DNA of 64,000 bases from Klebsormidium nitens (Eukaryota > Streptophyta > Klebsormidiophyceae > Klebsormidiales > Klebsormidiaceae). The notes under the pieces are model-generated. The model did not search any database, had not been told where the DNA came from, and saw only the letters and a program-made list of their open reading frames with translations. Within the stretch, counting starts at the first letter, position 1, and each line of letters starts with the position of its first letter. This document shows, one piece after another, positions 23,001-36,400 of the stretch. The stretch covers positions 1 through 64,000 of the forward strand of contig DF237333.1 in the NCBI GenBank assembly GCA_000708835.1, given 5' to 3'. The translations under genes were made by a program, and so were the position numbers.

Positions 23001-26000
23001 ACTCGTGTTTGCGTCGGTTTTGTTTCCGGCTTCCGCTTTATTTCCGACTGCGGAAGCTTATTTATTGCTTCTTAAATGTAATTTTAGCGGAACGGTTAAA
23101 GTACCAATAGTGGGCCTTGATTCGGTTACCTGATTGACATCTGGCTGGCTTGACGATAGGTTTGATGAACTGTCGTCTCCATTCGCTTCGAAGCTTTTGC
23201 CGGTACTATGAGATTCCATCCCTGCCCTGGTCATACTCGCTAGATGCTCTTCTTGTTTCCGAGCGTCTTCAAAAACCATACGGGTTAAGAATTCCAGATA
23301 TAAGTGCTAAGGCGTTTGAGGATTTAACGATAGGTGACCAGATTCGTCTGAGAGCGCTGCTCTCTTCGAGCAGCCTTATGAATCTTCCCCCGTTCATATT
23401 CCTCTGCAGGTCGAGGTCGCCAAACATCCCAACCACGCCTTCCACCCCCTCAGTTTCCTCTTCGTGAACATCCCGGGCGTCTCCCGGTTTGAATGGCACC
23501 CCTTCAGCCTTATGACCGGCCCGAAAGATTCTGCGCGCTCTTTCGTCTTTCACGTGAAACCCCAAACCCTCGGTGGGACGCAATGGACCGACCGCGCGAC
23601 CGCGAAAGTCGGCCACGTGTCGCCCGATCCGGACGCCAAGGCCGTGTCCAAGTGTCCGCTCACAAGGATGCTGAAAGCGGACGGGTTCTACGGGAGCGAA
23701 AGTGACTCGTTCAAGAGGTGAGCTCGCTCTTACTGAAAGGCCTGATTTTCTATTTCTAAGTTGCGGATGCTTGGTTTTTCGAAGGTCTGATAGCTAAGCT
23801 GCGAAGGGTCAGCAAAAGCTTTCCGGCCTCCTGATACGTTTCCCTTCAAAGCGAAGTGGGCAGTGAAGCAGATCTCTTTGCAGCAATTCCCAAAGCTAGG
23901 AATTGACAATGCTGTTCTCTTGAGTATTTCTAAGACGGTTCGTGTTGGCTGGTCTGACTATACTTTCAGTGTTTTTTCATTGGCTTTCTCATGGCCGATA
24001 CTGACGCTCCCATCGTCTTCACAGGTACCCTGCCCTCGTCATGATTTCCGGCGGTTCCGGCATCGTTCCGCTCATCGCCGTCCTGCGCGACATCCTGCAC
24101 TCTCACCGGATCGGAGCGGACGTCGGACTTCCCTCCGTGGTAAGGAAGAGCACCGTCATCGACACTTTCTTTTCGTCGAGTGCAGTATGCATCACAGGAA
24201 TTATCTGATCTGTCTCTGACAGACGGTCGATATGCGCAGGAGATCCGGGGTTTGAGGCCCCCTGTCAAGAGATCGGAAATTGTGTACTGCACTTCGCGCC
24301 CAGCCCAGGACGCTAAATCCAAAAAGGCTTTGTCCGACAGTTTTGACCTCCGTCGAGGTTCAATGACGCAATGTTTGAGCTGGAAAAATCTTCTGCTTGC
24401 AATCCTCACCACGATTTCGGTTCAGAAACACGGCCTTTCGCCGTGCAAACCGTCAGGAAAAATGAGAAAGCTTTTGAAGCCGTGCCCGTTTTTGCAGGGT
24501 CAAGGATCTGTCAATCGATTCTGTCTTTGGCTACAGAAGCAAGAATGACTCAACCACAGAAGCAACAATTGCTCAACCAGTTCCCTCAATCCTCCTCGCA
24601 GATCTACCTCTACTGGGCTGTTCGCGACTACCGCCAACTCGCCCCGATCGCGGAGCTGTCCCCCGGTCAGTTGTGCCCCGGACACGGTTCCAAGGTCACC
24701 ATCCGCGTCCACGCTTACGTCACTCAGGGCACCAAGAGCGACGTCAGCACTCTGGACTACTCACGCGTCGACGTGGCGGAGCACAGCGCAGTCCAGCCCA
24801 TGCGAGCCCAGGTGGGGAATTTTGCTGGGTTCCTTTTCAATCATGTTCCGCCTTCAGAACGGAATAGACCCAGGCAAAGTAGAAGTCAGAGGAGAGCTTT
24901 TTAGGAGTCTGAAATGTTCTCAAAGTCTCCATTCTCGCAAATCCGGCACAGACGCCTTTATGATCAGTCGACTCAAAGAAGGCTTCCGTGCTTTCAAGCA
25001 TGGATTGTGTCTGATGTTCTCACTCGTGCCGTGTCAGTCGCTTCTGATCGAGACCGCTTATTTTTCCGGGCTGCGTTCCTTTCGCTGCAAACCGAGAATC
25101 CATGCCACTCTGAATGTCCTCAGTCGAGCCTCCATGACCGAATCTTTGACAGCCTATCATGGAATATTCTGCATTCAGATTAAACCCAAGACTTTCTGCC
25201 TGCAGATCAACGGCTGGCGGCTCTCGCTGGTCCTTCTGATCACGCTTGTGGGCACCACGATATTCATCGGCGCCGCGTTCAACCTGATCGTCTACTCGTA
25301 CGAGAAACACGGAGCCAAGACCGGCATGCGCTGGTGGCACCGCTCGAGCGTTCTCCTCTGCAGCATAGTTGCGGGGGTGATCGTCTTCGGGGGCCTGTCC
25401 ATGGCCGCCGTGTATTTGCTTGACAACATGCTCGGAAGAAAAGAAGCATCTGGTGAGCAATGCTGACAGTCCGTGTTAATACTGAGTACGAGGATAAGGA
25501 AGTGCTTGACCTTTGTTCGCGATCGAAGATGTTGCGAGCGTGCCACTTGATGGTAGTACGGTTTTGAATGGTTAATTGAAACGTCCACCTAGATTCCGTG
25601 CTGATTCGGCGTGTGGTTCGACTACGTTGCACGGAACTTTCTTCACAGCAGAACGAAGTCCGGCTTTAAGGGCTGTTTCCTCGCACATTTTTTAACACAT
25701 GCTCCGTTAGACGCCTCCTCCTTTCAGACCCCGTTTCTCGCACCCTTCGGTTTTTACCAAACGCAACCCTTTTAATTTCTCCTCTTTTGGTTTGCAGACG
25801 CAGTTGACGCCCCGGCAAAGGACGGCTACGAAAGCTCCCGCGCCAGCCGCTGCATTCTGGAGGAGACTGCGGACTCTGAGGACAACCTGCTGCAGGCTGC
25901 GGACGTCACCTTCGGACAGCGTCCGGTGCCGGCAGGTGAGCGGACGGAACCAAGCGCTGGCTTTGTGACACATATTCTGAGTAAGAGTTACAAAAGGAAA

Positions 26001-26495
26001 GATTTGCTTTGCTGCCTCGTTTCAGCACGCAAACCTGGGACGGTCACGTAAGCTCTGTAAAGATCTCGATCAAGTTGTCGAAAACTCTCAACAAGCGCCC
26101 GGACCCGAGACTGGACTCTCCAACGCCCTAAGCTAAACCCGAATTTGCATGTGAAGGGGACTTCCGTTTTTCTTCCATACGATGTCTGTTCTCGGCGCTC
26201 CTTTCGCGACTTTTAACTGGCTGGTCCACTTGAACATTGAAGTTTTCATTGTTTTCCATTTGGCTGAACAGTTGGCACCAAGATACAGATCGTTAACCAC
26301 TTTGTCCCGAATCCTGCAGATATTCTGACCGAGGTTGCCGAGCAACACGCCGGAATGAGAATCGGTGTCCTGGCCAGCGGACCGACAGAGCTTGTCCACA
26401 ACGTCGTCTCGCAGTGCCGCCGGAAGAACGGAATCTTTACCGGCGGACAGAACGGGGCGTTCTTCGATCTGCACACCATTAGCTACACTCTTTAG
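20038..26495 (+). CDS. FRO: Ferric-chelate reductase, plant FRO type
   Basis: Eleven exons: 20038-20251, 20768-20876, 21219-21410, 21890-22127, 22682-22990, 23410-23717, 24025-24139, 24602-24811, 25206-25452, 25798-25935, 26272-26495; 767 residues, all phases match. It moves electrons from cytosolic NAD(P)H through FAD and two hemes across a membrane to reduce ferric (or cupric) chelates. Bis-heme histidines: His220/His234 (RYHRW...GHF) and His295/His308 (SVHQL...FWHQG), spacings of 13 and 12 residues between them. FAD motif EWHPFS is at 383-387, the NADPH glycine motif SGGSGIVPLI near 465, and the C-terminal NADPH contact VLASGP near 720. Exon 9 adds two membrane helices inside the nucleotide-binding half, as in plant FROs. 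No EF-hands were seen, so it is not an RBOH oxidase. The start is the first ATG of the exon; a second lies nine bases later. Membrane (plasma, plastid or mitochondrial) is not resolvable. Confidence 0.94.
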
Positions 26496-28482
26496 ATTAT
26501 TGTACTTTGGCCGTCTAAGCACGCGTGGATTGCACAGATTGTTAATCGATTGAATGTAGACGTTCTTAGATGGAACCAGTAACTTGAGAAGCGAGCTTGA
26601 CGAGCCGGAACAAGTCTGTATAAAGCTTCGAGGAAAGGGAGCTACTTTGCAAGGCTCTAGTCCAGTCAGTAGGGCTCATTTCAGGGAATGCAGGGCTAAA
26701 ATGAATAGCTAGGCGGGTTGAACAGAAAGGGGCAGGTGTCTCAATAAGGGTTCCACATTAACAGAACGTTGAGACCAACTTTGGTACGAACTGGCCGTAA
26801 AATGTTGCTCACTAGATTCTTGAGGATTTTACGGTCAATAAGAAGTCGAACACTCGAGGAGGTAGACGTGAATTGTTGCCCTTGAAGCTGTGGTAATCCG
26901 TCCATACCCGCTGGGTGCATATGTGCGTTGTTGAGTCGTCGGATATCGATACATACATCACATTATAAAGCCCGTACCGAGGCATGGGGCTTAATTGAGT
27001 ACATGGGTTCGGGGCCGAGTTCTACCTAACAAGCTAATTGATCTACATGATCTGATCTACCTGCAAGCAAGAGCTTACATGGCATGGTTCCTCCTTATGT
27101 AGGGTTCGTTAAGTATTTCCTTACTGCAGAGTTCTAACTGTGTCTCTCCTAAGCGGCTAGCGTCGTACAGCTAATTTGTTTGACCTATCATGCCTACACT
27201 GCCCATTCTTCCAGGTCCTCCATAATAGTGCTCGTTGAAACTGTAGAATTTGGTGGGGCACTGTGTCGGTGCTTCGGAGGTGTGCTTGCGAGCAGGCGTC
27301 CAACTTGTCGGTTCGGAGCCAATATCCCATTACTCAATTCCTCCGAGGGCATCCCTTAGCACAAGCCGCATGCGGTTTTACCACAGTTGATCGCTGCCAG
27401 GATTTGCAAGCCGCATAGTTCCGTATTCGGAGGGAATTTTCCTTCTTGTTCGATTCATACCCACGTCCATTGCAGCATCAAATCAAATTCGGAGGTTAAA
27501 TTGGTCTACCCGGTTTCTATTGAACCTTTGCAGTTCTTAAAGAGTAATTATTATATAAAGCATGTTTAATTATGCATTGGTATCTGCGTTGATATGTAAC
27601 CCCTTCCGATTTGGAATATGAAGTGGTATCGACATTGATCTTTACAACTCGATGGGTTGGATAAACAGGAATCGAAGGATGGTATAGCGACAGAATATGA
27701 TGAAATTACCCAACTTACCATCCAGATATAGTAAAATTTGTCAATCATGCCCCGACGAGAAATTATGCCTAAGGTTAGCCTGCAGATGTTTCACAAGTAG
27801 TTCTATGGTATCAGGAAATAACTCGCATGTACAGCGATATAAGCAAATAAAGATGTATACATGTGCAGATCAACAATGTTATTGCATATTGACGTGTGAG
27901 GTTAGATTGGCAAATAATAGAAAGTAGCTAATGATGATGGGGGAAAAGACTATGACCAGGTGGATTTGTAAGGTTTTGAATTACTGAGTGAATCAATTCA
28001 AAAATATGGGTGGCAGTAAATGTACAAAGGTATCGTCCAGAATTTACCAACAAATATATCATCCGACCCCGTCGCGGCTTGAACATATCTATCATTCAGT
28101 TTGTATACGAAGATAAGTACAAAACTCGATTTGCTTATGAATGTGCGCGCAAATGATTGATCTCGTCCTTACAGATCTTTCATTATGGTACAAGCCGTAA
28201 GAAAAACCCCGCCTTGCTCTTGTATTCCTCCGTTTGACCCATTCCGCTTGACCAACTTTCGCCTCGTAGAAAACTAGCAACCTAACTGCTCACCTCCTCG
28301 TGCAAATAAGCTCCAACCACCCCACTACTCCTCAACAACCCACCGCCCGTCACACATATCGATTCGACCCTTACCATCCCTCTCGCGCTGTATACCGCCC
28401 CCATACCGCCTTGTACCAATCGATTCTAAAATTCTCCCTTCACCCTTCATTCTAGAGAGCAAAGGCTTAACCCTGGAAATCC
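26496..28482. other. Convergent intergenic region between FRO and VWA genes
   Basis: About 2 kb between two 3' ends. No gene is supported. Two nested short inverted repeats occur near 26735-26835: GTGTCTCAA pairing with TTGAGACC, and CCGTAAAAT pairing with ATTTTACGG. They may be a terminator-like fold or a degraded foldback. The rest is AT-rich with nothing recognised. Confidence 0.45.
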
Positions 28483-31400
28483 TTAACCCTCATCCTCTGC
28501 GTCGTAAGAGGGATCCACCGCCCCGACCATGAGCTTCACCAGCCAAATCTCAACCGTCATGTCAATTCCCTTCCGCTTGAACTCCTCAGCCTCCAGCTCG
28601 TAGTATGACGTGCAATCGATCACATCGCCAACCTCCGGACTCTTGTCCAACTTCTCCAAAAAGTGCTGCGCGCGCTGGTCACGTCCGACCTGCAGAGACA
28701 GCGGGGCGCACTTTTCAGTGAATATGTGAACGAAAACTTCTCAAAAAGTGGCTGCTTTAGCGTCTTTTTAGTCAGCGTGACATTGAAGATCATTCCCGGT
28801 TACTCACCACCACCTCGGGGGCTTTATCGAGTCAAATTCAAACAGCGAAGCATCAAAATATATCCCGTCTTGCAGGAACGGTTGGCGAAGAAAGATGTGA
28901 ACCACTTTTTGACTTTTTGAAACCAAGCAAACCAAACAGTGGTTCTCGCAGATTCAGTTCATCCACCAGTGATAGGAAGCTTAAACATTATGTCAAAATG
29001 AAAGCAGAAACAACTTTTCTGCGAATGCAATCAGTGTCTTTGCCCAAAAGGTCACCAACAATCCGCTCCACACACAGTCGCACCTCGCAAAGCTCTTTGA
29101 CAGCACAATTTGCGGGAAGCAACCTCACCTGCGCAAACTGGAAGGCAACTGCCTTAGGTCCATACTGCGGCGCAAGCTGCCTCCTCGCGTTTGCAATGAC
29201 CTGCAAGATCGCATCGCGCGGGCTATCTGACGGCTCCCCGTCTGTGATGGTGATAACTAGAACGGGCTTCGCCAGCTGACCGGACCGCGCCAGATTGAAA
29301 ACCACGGGCTCCAGCACGTGGCTCTGCATGCTGCCGGCGAGAGGAGTCAGGCCCTGGAAGCGGACTTGCTTCACGATGCCCTCAGCTTCCTGGGCATTCC
29401 TGCAAGCAAAAAGAAAGCAGCGGTTGAGGAGTTTGCATATGGAAGGATTGCAGATTTTGTACACAGATGCGCAGTAAGTAGTGCACAGGAATCGTATGCA
29501 AGTACTAAAGGGGCGCTCTGTAGACGAGTCTCACTGCGCTGATCAACATGATTCAGATTGAATGTGTATGCAAACAAGGCAGCAGTACACATAGAGCTGC
29601 AGAAGGGATCTTCGTCGCTCCAGCTTTGTGAATGCATTCCCAAAAGAGAGTCTCGAAAGTTATTTTACATAGACGTTGGGAGGGAAACAGACAAAGACCA
29701 AAGAGGCTCTGGAGCCAGGGAATCAGTTGCATTGTGAATTATTTGTAGAACCAAGACTGCTCGCTTCACCTGATGCCATTACCCTGGACGTTGGAGTTGA
29801 GGAAACGAATCAGGATGCCGTCTTGGTCGAACATGGTGGCCACTTCGGCAACTTTGCTGAGTACCAGCTTCAAGTCCTCAATGCGCTCGCCCTGCTCCTC
29901 AAAGGACATCGAAGAAGAGTCGTCTGCCAGGATGACGATATCGTAGAGCCCAAGGCAGGCCAGGTCGATGGCCAGCTCCTTAGGCATGCCCCACCTGCAG
30001 ATCAAAAAGAATATATGTTAAGAGTCTTGGTTAATATCAACCTTGGCAAACAGTAGAACATTCTGATCTGAAGAAACACTTGTGACAAAGCATGATGACT
30101 CCCAAAATCGACCTGAGATCAAGAGGTAACAAGTCGAAAGACACAAAGATGGAATATAAAGAGTAATAACAGAAAGCTGCCATATCGTGGTACAATGTTG
30201 AATCAAGTCGTTCAGATCCTCCAGTTGAACAAGCTCATGATCAGAAAACATATGGAACTTCGTTACTGCATGCAAACCAACTTTAGCATTCTGAACGCCT
30301 TGTTTGATAAGTTCGATTGGCAAGTTAAATCACTGAACAAACAACCATACAATGCAGACACCCCTCCATTTCCACTCTACCTGCAACCAACTTGCAAAAT
30401 GGTATATACATCAAAAGATGATACATGTATTACAACATGGACAAAAGACATGTAACTTTACCTAGCAGCCAGCGCATTGAAGTCCACCGTCTGCTCAATC
30501 CTTTGGGCAAGTGTTTGCAGCTGCTGAGGCTGGTAGAAGCGATGAAGCTGGTTGACCTGAACTATGCTCTGCAACTTGGCCAGAATGCCCTGGTTTTGGC
30601 CCTGGTTTTGGCCCTGAGCTTGGCCTGCATGCAAACGACAGAGCTTTAGGTTTATAAGGCGCGCTCAACTCTGGTAAAGAGCAATTGGTAAACAAAACGT
30701 AACACTCATGTTTCCTCCGGATCTCATCAAATTGCCTGCTCTTTATGCTTGTTACACCACTTCACACACGAGCAAGATCATCTGCCAAACATAAAGATGA
30801 TCAAGGGTGGTGGCTTTTTGACGACGCGAGCCAATGTGAAATGGTGGGAGAAGAACTGCATGCAGCGGAAAATGCAAACTGAATGCTTATTTCGAGGGGT
30901 AAACCGTTACAGGCAGGTAAGCTGACTACATTTAGACATCCATCAGAAAAAGATCAATTCGTAAAATATAGCCTTCAGTAGCAAACTTTTGAACAAAACC
31001 ACAATCAAGACCCGGTTTTAATGCAGCAAGTAAGAAGATTGCTGAGAACTCGTTTCAGAATCTTCTTGGATGACTCGAAATGGAACACTCGCAAATTCGA
31101 GCTCGATCGTGGAAGAGCTAGGCCAGAACCAATGTAGCTAACCTTGCAACTGAGGTACACCCATCTGGTTCTGGCCTTGACCTTGATTGTAAGCATGAGA
31201 GTACTGCTGCGGCTGACCGAACTGATTGTAACCCTGGGAGCCGTACTGTGGCGGCTGACCGTACTGCTGCAGGAACTGGCCTTGAGTCTGGTTATAGCCT
31301 TGAAAGTACGGTGGCGGCTGGCCATGCTGCTGCAAGAATTGAGCAGCCTGAGAGCCTCCATAACCCCCATACTTACCCTGCTGCCCATACTGGCCACCCT

Positions 31401-31860
31401 GTTGGCCGAACTGGCCCCCCTGCTGTCCCCCCTGCTGACCAAACTGGCCGCCCTGCTGGTTCCCCTGCTGTCCAAACTGACCATTCTGCTGTCCAAACTG
31501 GTTTCCCTGCTGACCGAACTGGCCGCCTTGCTGACCGAATTGGCCGCCTTGCTGACCAGACTGGCCGCCTTGCTGTCCAAACTGGCTACCCTGTTGTCCA
31601 AACTGGCCTCCTGGCTGTCCGTAACCACTCTGGTTTCCTTGCATGTTGGCACCCTGCATGCCTCCATGCTGCCCGGGCTGAGCACCATAGCCGGGAGCAG
31701 GATACGCTTGGGTCGGCCCCCCCGAGCTGGGTGGAGCACCGTATTGCTGCTGCTGCTGAGGGGCGGCCGGAGGCGCAGATGGAGTGAAGCCCCCCGGAGC
31801 GCCAGGTGGCGCCCCGGCAGGCCCCCCAGCAGGCTTCTGCAATTTGCTGGCAAGTCCCAT
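28483..31860 (-). CDS. VWA-domain protein with Gly/Gln-rich prion-like N-terminus
   Basis: Five minus-strand exons: 31860-31143, 30624-30462, 29994-29770, 29399-29129, 28689-28483; 527 residues with matching phases. Residues 1-240 are low complexity: a Pro/Ala/Gln head, then about fifteen tandem repeats like GGQFGQQ, then Tyr/Gln-rich sequence. Residues 240-292 are a helical linker. A von Willebrand factor A domain starts near 308. Its MIDAS metal site looks intact: ADDSSSM (Asp318, Ser320, Ser322), Thr in GLTPLAGSM and Asp in VITITDGEP. VWA domains bind partners through a metal ion. The Gln/Gly/Tyr-rich part resembles phase-separating regions. No membrane segment, RING or C2 domain was seen, so copine and RGLG identities are not supported. 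Function unknown. The ATG at 31860 is the first in the exon. Confidence 0.83.
31155..31640 (-). repeat. Coding repeats for GQFGQQ-type motifs in VWA protein
   Basis: The exon 1 coding strand has many imperfect 18- to 24-base repeats coding for G-G-Q-F-G-Q-Q units (densest at 31380-31640), then Gln/Tyr-rich units such as QFLQQYGQPP. They remain in frame. The opposite strand shows long false open frames because of the repeats. Confidence 0.85.
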
Positions 31861-33481
31861 CGGAGAAGTCTGAAGCTGGTCTGAAATGCAAAGCCTCTCT
31901 CTTTAGTGGTGCACGCGACAATCGCTTGTGATGAACGGTTGGTTGGTAGTAGAAAATCAAGGACAGTTGCTGGCGCAACAACTTAGTTGTAAGCTCCTTG
32001 TTTGCTGAAGCAAGAAACTTTGAAAGCTGGAATTTTGGTTTACGAAATGGTCTCGAAGATGGAGGACCTTCCTACTTTATGGCCAACGAATTTTGTTCAA
32101 TGCATTGTGATCGAGACTCAAGAGTCGATATCTTCCTGCCCAGTGCCCCAGAGCTACCCAATTTAGGCTCTTCAGAGACTGAAATCAGTTGTAGAGCATT
32201 CACGAGTCTAAGGCAGTATCTACTGGGCTTCTTGGAAGGCGCCCTTAGAGGTGTGACCTAAGGCTTCGCCCCGTCGGAAAGCGGCGAATCCCAGCTCGCC
32301 CAATCACCGGCTTCCAGACGCCTACGTGGAAGCTTCTCGGGCCTTCGCAGTGCGAACGAGATTCACGCCAGCTGGGGGACAGCACCCGCCACGTGTCTGA
32401 GTTTCACGCTGTTTCGACTTCGAAGTGGCAGATGTTCACAGACCGAATCTTTGAATCTTGCATGGTGGCACACACCGAATCGTAGTCTACCAATAGCGTG
32501 CGACATGCAAGGGATTAAAGCGTCAGACTCGTGCAAAGATCTGAACCTACCGGGGCCGCGGCCCGGGCGGCGCCGGGCCTGGGGTATCCCGATACGCTAT
32601 GATCCTAGTCGTTCTAACGTACCGGTACGGTTCCTGTCGATCGACACTACCGGTCACGCATGAGTTAAATACGATCTGTACATCCGCTTGTTCGGAAATT
32701 GTCATTTCAATACAACGGATGTAGCAAGTTCGCGAAGTGCAAAATGCAGGCTGATTAAAAGATACCTACGTTTGCGGCAACTGACACTTCGTGTCAATAG
32801 AAACACGTCATTTCACAAATGAAGAATCGAGATGGCCCAACAATATAGCCCAAACTTACGCGCGGCGGCATGAATCACAACCTCGATGGCCAAGCTGACT
32901 GAAAAGTACCAGTATCATGGCTGGTGCGCCAATATGCAGATGCGGAGGAGGATTCTTTCTCTTTCGCCGCCGACCTTAAAAGACTTTCCTTATATGTACA
33001 AGAGCATGTTTGTCTTGGCTCGCATTTCCAAATCTCATCATGTCGGTAAGCTGTTGATATCTATCCAGCAACCGAACTCGATGTCTATCTTGGAAGTGAG
33101 AAAGTCCCTAGCTTGACTCGACTTCCACAATTCGCACGCCTGAACTCCTTATGCTACTTGCGTTTTATGCAAGCGTTTGTACCCGATCAACCTTCCCTAC
33201 GATACACATCTCCTTCAACGTATTCCTCCATCCAATCAAGGGTTTGAACGTCGAACGCACCATTCTATTCACATCCATAGCCGTCCTTCACATACTGGAT
33301 AGCGCAGCCACTTCGAAATTGCAGGTTACAGGCCTACACATAGGCTAGGAGATTCTTTTCCTTGACCACACTGATCAGTGCAACCAGCCAAACCTTAACC
33401 TACTTTTGACCATCCTCCAATCAAGGCTTAAGCCAGGAAACATATCTACATACAGAGTGGCTTCTATGAGCCGACTTCTTA
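31861..33481. promoter_or_regulatory. Region between VWA gene 5' end and Dicer-like gene 3' end
   Basis: About 1.6 kb that should hold the VWA promoter and the Dicer-like 3' UTR and terminator, both on the minus strand. A GC-rich palindromic stretch at about 32550-32660 contains CCGCGG, GCCCGGGC, GGCGCC and TACCGGTA. No coding sequence is supported. Confidence 0.4.
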
Positions 33482-36400
33482 TTACACATTCTGCACGGCG
33501 ACGCTCTCCTCGCGGAGCTTTTGCAGTAACAGCAGTGCGGCACTCTGCTTGGCGCGCTTCAGCGATGGCAGCACTTCCCCAGCGGCACATGCCACGGTCT
33601 GCTCCTCGAAGATGACACGCGCCTCGTAGCCGTACCTGGCAGAGAGTGACGTAAGCGGTGCGTCAGCCAAAACATCCTTGAGAGGCCATGTGCTTGGCCG
33701 CAAAGACTGGAGCGGTTCGAAAGTCAAATGCATCTATACTAAGATACGGACCTCGCATGTGAAGAAGACAATTTCCAGCATCAAACTAGCTTATGGTACC
33801 AATTCGCCGACAAGTGCGGTTCAGCAAAAGATTTATTCATCGAAAAGGTCAACATCAGAAAGGTTAGGAGACTTCGGACAACTTGCTCAGGGTTTCGAAG
33901 CTGAAAGAGTAAGCCGTATCATCAGCTATGAGGCCCATCCGGGGGTTCGCAATCTCCTTCACATAAGCTTTACAAAGGGCGGGCAAGTGGATATTGCTCG
34001 ACTTACCTGAACGACGGCGCGGCCCCCTCCTTGACGACCTCGAAGTAGCGCGGCCGCGGCCAGCCGCGCTTGATGCACTCCTCGCGCAGCTTGAGCCGGA
34101 TCGCGCCGCGCCGCCGCTTGCGCTCCTCGGGGCTCAGGTCCGGGAGCGCGCGGCCCTCGCGCACTTCGGCTTCCTCCACCGATTGCAAATAGTCCAGGGC
34201 CTGCGGAACAGACGGAGACATACTTTCAGAAAGTGACGGTTGTTGGACGTATGATGGACGAAGGACTTGTCAACTTCGTCCTTCGTGTTGTCTGACGTCC
34301 TGTGAGCGACTTATGAGTGGACGAAGAGTCCACTCCGTTGGCTTCTTTTGAGTTGAAGTGAGAAGAACGTTATCCGGCATTTCGATCAGGAACGTCACGC
34401 TGTTCCGTCTCCCAAAAGCCCGCGGTATCCCTTACGTCTGAGACCAATGTCGCTGTTGTTGCCGGATGCACTGATCAACGGTGTGGCACTAATCAGAAAC
34501 TGAGAAATTGTAAGTGTCTGTTTGCCACCGCATCTCTCTTTTTGTTGACGTCCTCATGAAAAAGGCTTCCCTTTTCAGCGTCCAACAAACTGACCTCTTT
34601 GCAACCAATCGAACAAGTCAAAGCAGAGTACATCTTTACCGGCAAGACAGTTCTCGGTGTCGGTTTTTTCCTCTTCTCAGCCTCGCCTCAACCCCCCAAA
34701 AGAATCAGACCCCACCTACCTCTTTGGCGGCGACCTTGCGCGCGGCGTCGACGCGCATTCCGGTTCCGCTGGCGACCCGCTCTCCGTCCAGCGAGATGTC
34801 CACCCGGAACATGGTGCCCACTTTGGCGCTCGCGTAATCGATGTCCAGGCTGCGCCGCTGCGCGCGCTCCTGGAGCTCGCGCACAGGGTGCACGCGCAGC
34901 GTCTCCGGGGTCACGATCGGCTGCATCAGCCGGCGGAAGACCTGCCGGGGACGAGGAGGTGACGTCAGGAGCGGGGAAGAGTGACGTCAAAAGAGACGTG
35001 CTGATCAATAGCATCCGAATTTTGCATGTTCACTTGGATAGAGTTCGTAAGCTTCGCGCGAGGCGGCTCCTGCGCTGTGCGGGAATGACTTTGAGCCGAA
35101 AGGCTTCCAAAATTTGAGTAGACGCGAAAGGTTCGTGCTCATCCCATCAGAAAACGTTTGGTGGCTCCGCAAACTCTTTGCGGCAGAGGACGCCACTGAG
35201 AACTGCGGCGGCCGCTGTACAAACGCTCTATCTATTGGTGCTCAAAACTGGTTATAATTCAGTTGGTGTCAACCTCTTGAAGCACAGAACCAAAGCGTCA
35301 GCAGACCAGGCTGGTGGGCACTATCAAAAGCTCCGTGGAAGCAGCCTCACCTTCCAGACTTGGTCATGGTCGAGCTCCGAATCGAGGAGAACGGCGGCAG
35401 CCACGGACTCGACAAGGTCACCCAAAACCTGCAAGAATGGGCAGATCGTTCAGCTTTGATGCAGACGCGGTTGACGGGATCTTTACGGGAAAAGAGGACC
35501 TTGCTGAAGGATGGCCAGTCACCAAGCAATTGACGAGAACCGTGTGCCCTTTGAAGTCCACACAATCGGAGTGAGCCACGCTCAATTGAAGCGTTTCGGC
35601 TGTCATCTGCGCCGTCAATTATCCGGAATCTCACGAGCCAAGTGCCCCGAACTTTCTCACGATCGTTGGGTTTTCTTAGCTACATCCTTTCCAAGGCTGC
35701 GGCCAACAAAGTAAGGATTGGATCAACAAGGGACTAGGGAATCTTGTGTTTCGCAACAAAACAAAAGATTCAATCTGGAAGCACATCAGCTCCCGGCGAA
35801 CCTTTAGTATCACAATCTATCAACGCGGCCCCCAACAACTAGCAACGCGCGCGGCGCGCCCGCGCGCCCACCTTGGGCGCGTGCACGATGGCGATGCCGA
35901 AGGCGGCGCTGCCGAGGTCGGGGTCGCGCTCCGCGGCCGCGACACGCGCGAACTCGGTGACGTGGCGCAGCAGGTCGGAGGAGCCGTGACGTAAGTGGTG
36001 CTGGAAGCCGAAGCGCAGGCACAGCCGTGCAAAGCGCTCGTTGTTCACGGCCGCCTGCCGCAGGTACGTCAGCACGCCGGGGCTGATGTCTGCGGGTGAC
36101 GTCAGGCAAGAGGTTTCTTTCTGCGGCAAGACTTTTCGCGAAAAGACTTTGACTGACGGGCCGGGGTAAGTATGTTTCATTGCGCGCAGGGAAACTTGGT
36201 CTCCAGTAGCCGGAAGTGGCGTGGAGCCAGAGCCGTCATCAAACGACGGAAAGGTTATCCAGCTAACAACCGGCAAACATGTTTATTCTGGACGCATTGT
36301 GGGAGTCATTGTCAAGTTTCATGGAGGCAGATTGCACGTCGGTAGGAAGAAGAGACTGAATACAGTCACGTTGCAGGGCGCAATCGGCCTTCCAAAAGAT

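Noticed and set aside
20038-26495. NADPH oxidase (RBOH) identity
   Set aside because: No EF-hand region, and the two extra membrane helices in the nucleotide-binding half fit FRO proteins.
31830-31860. N-myristoylation of the VWA protein (starts MGLASK)
   Set aside because: The usual Ser/Thr at position six is absent (Lys there), so the signal is not convincing.
31143-31884. Long plus-strand frames (31144-31884, 31248-31787)
   Set aside because: Antisense artefacts of the repetitive Gly/Gln coding tract, which suppresses stops in all frames.
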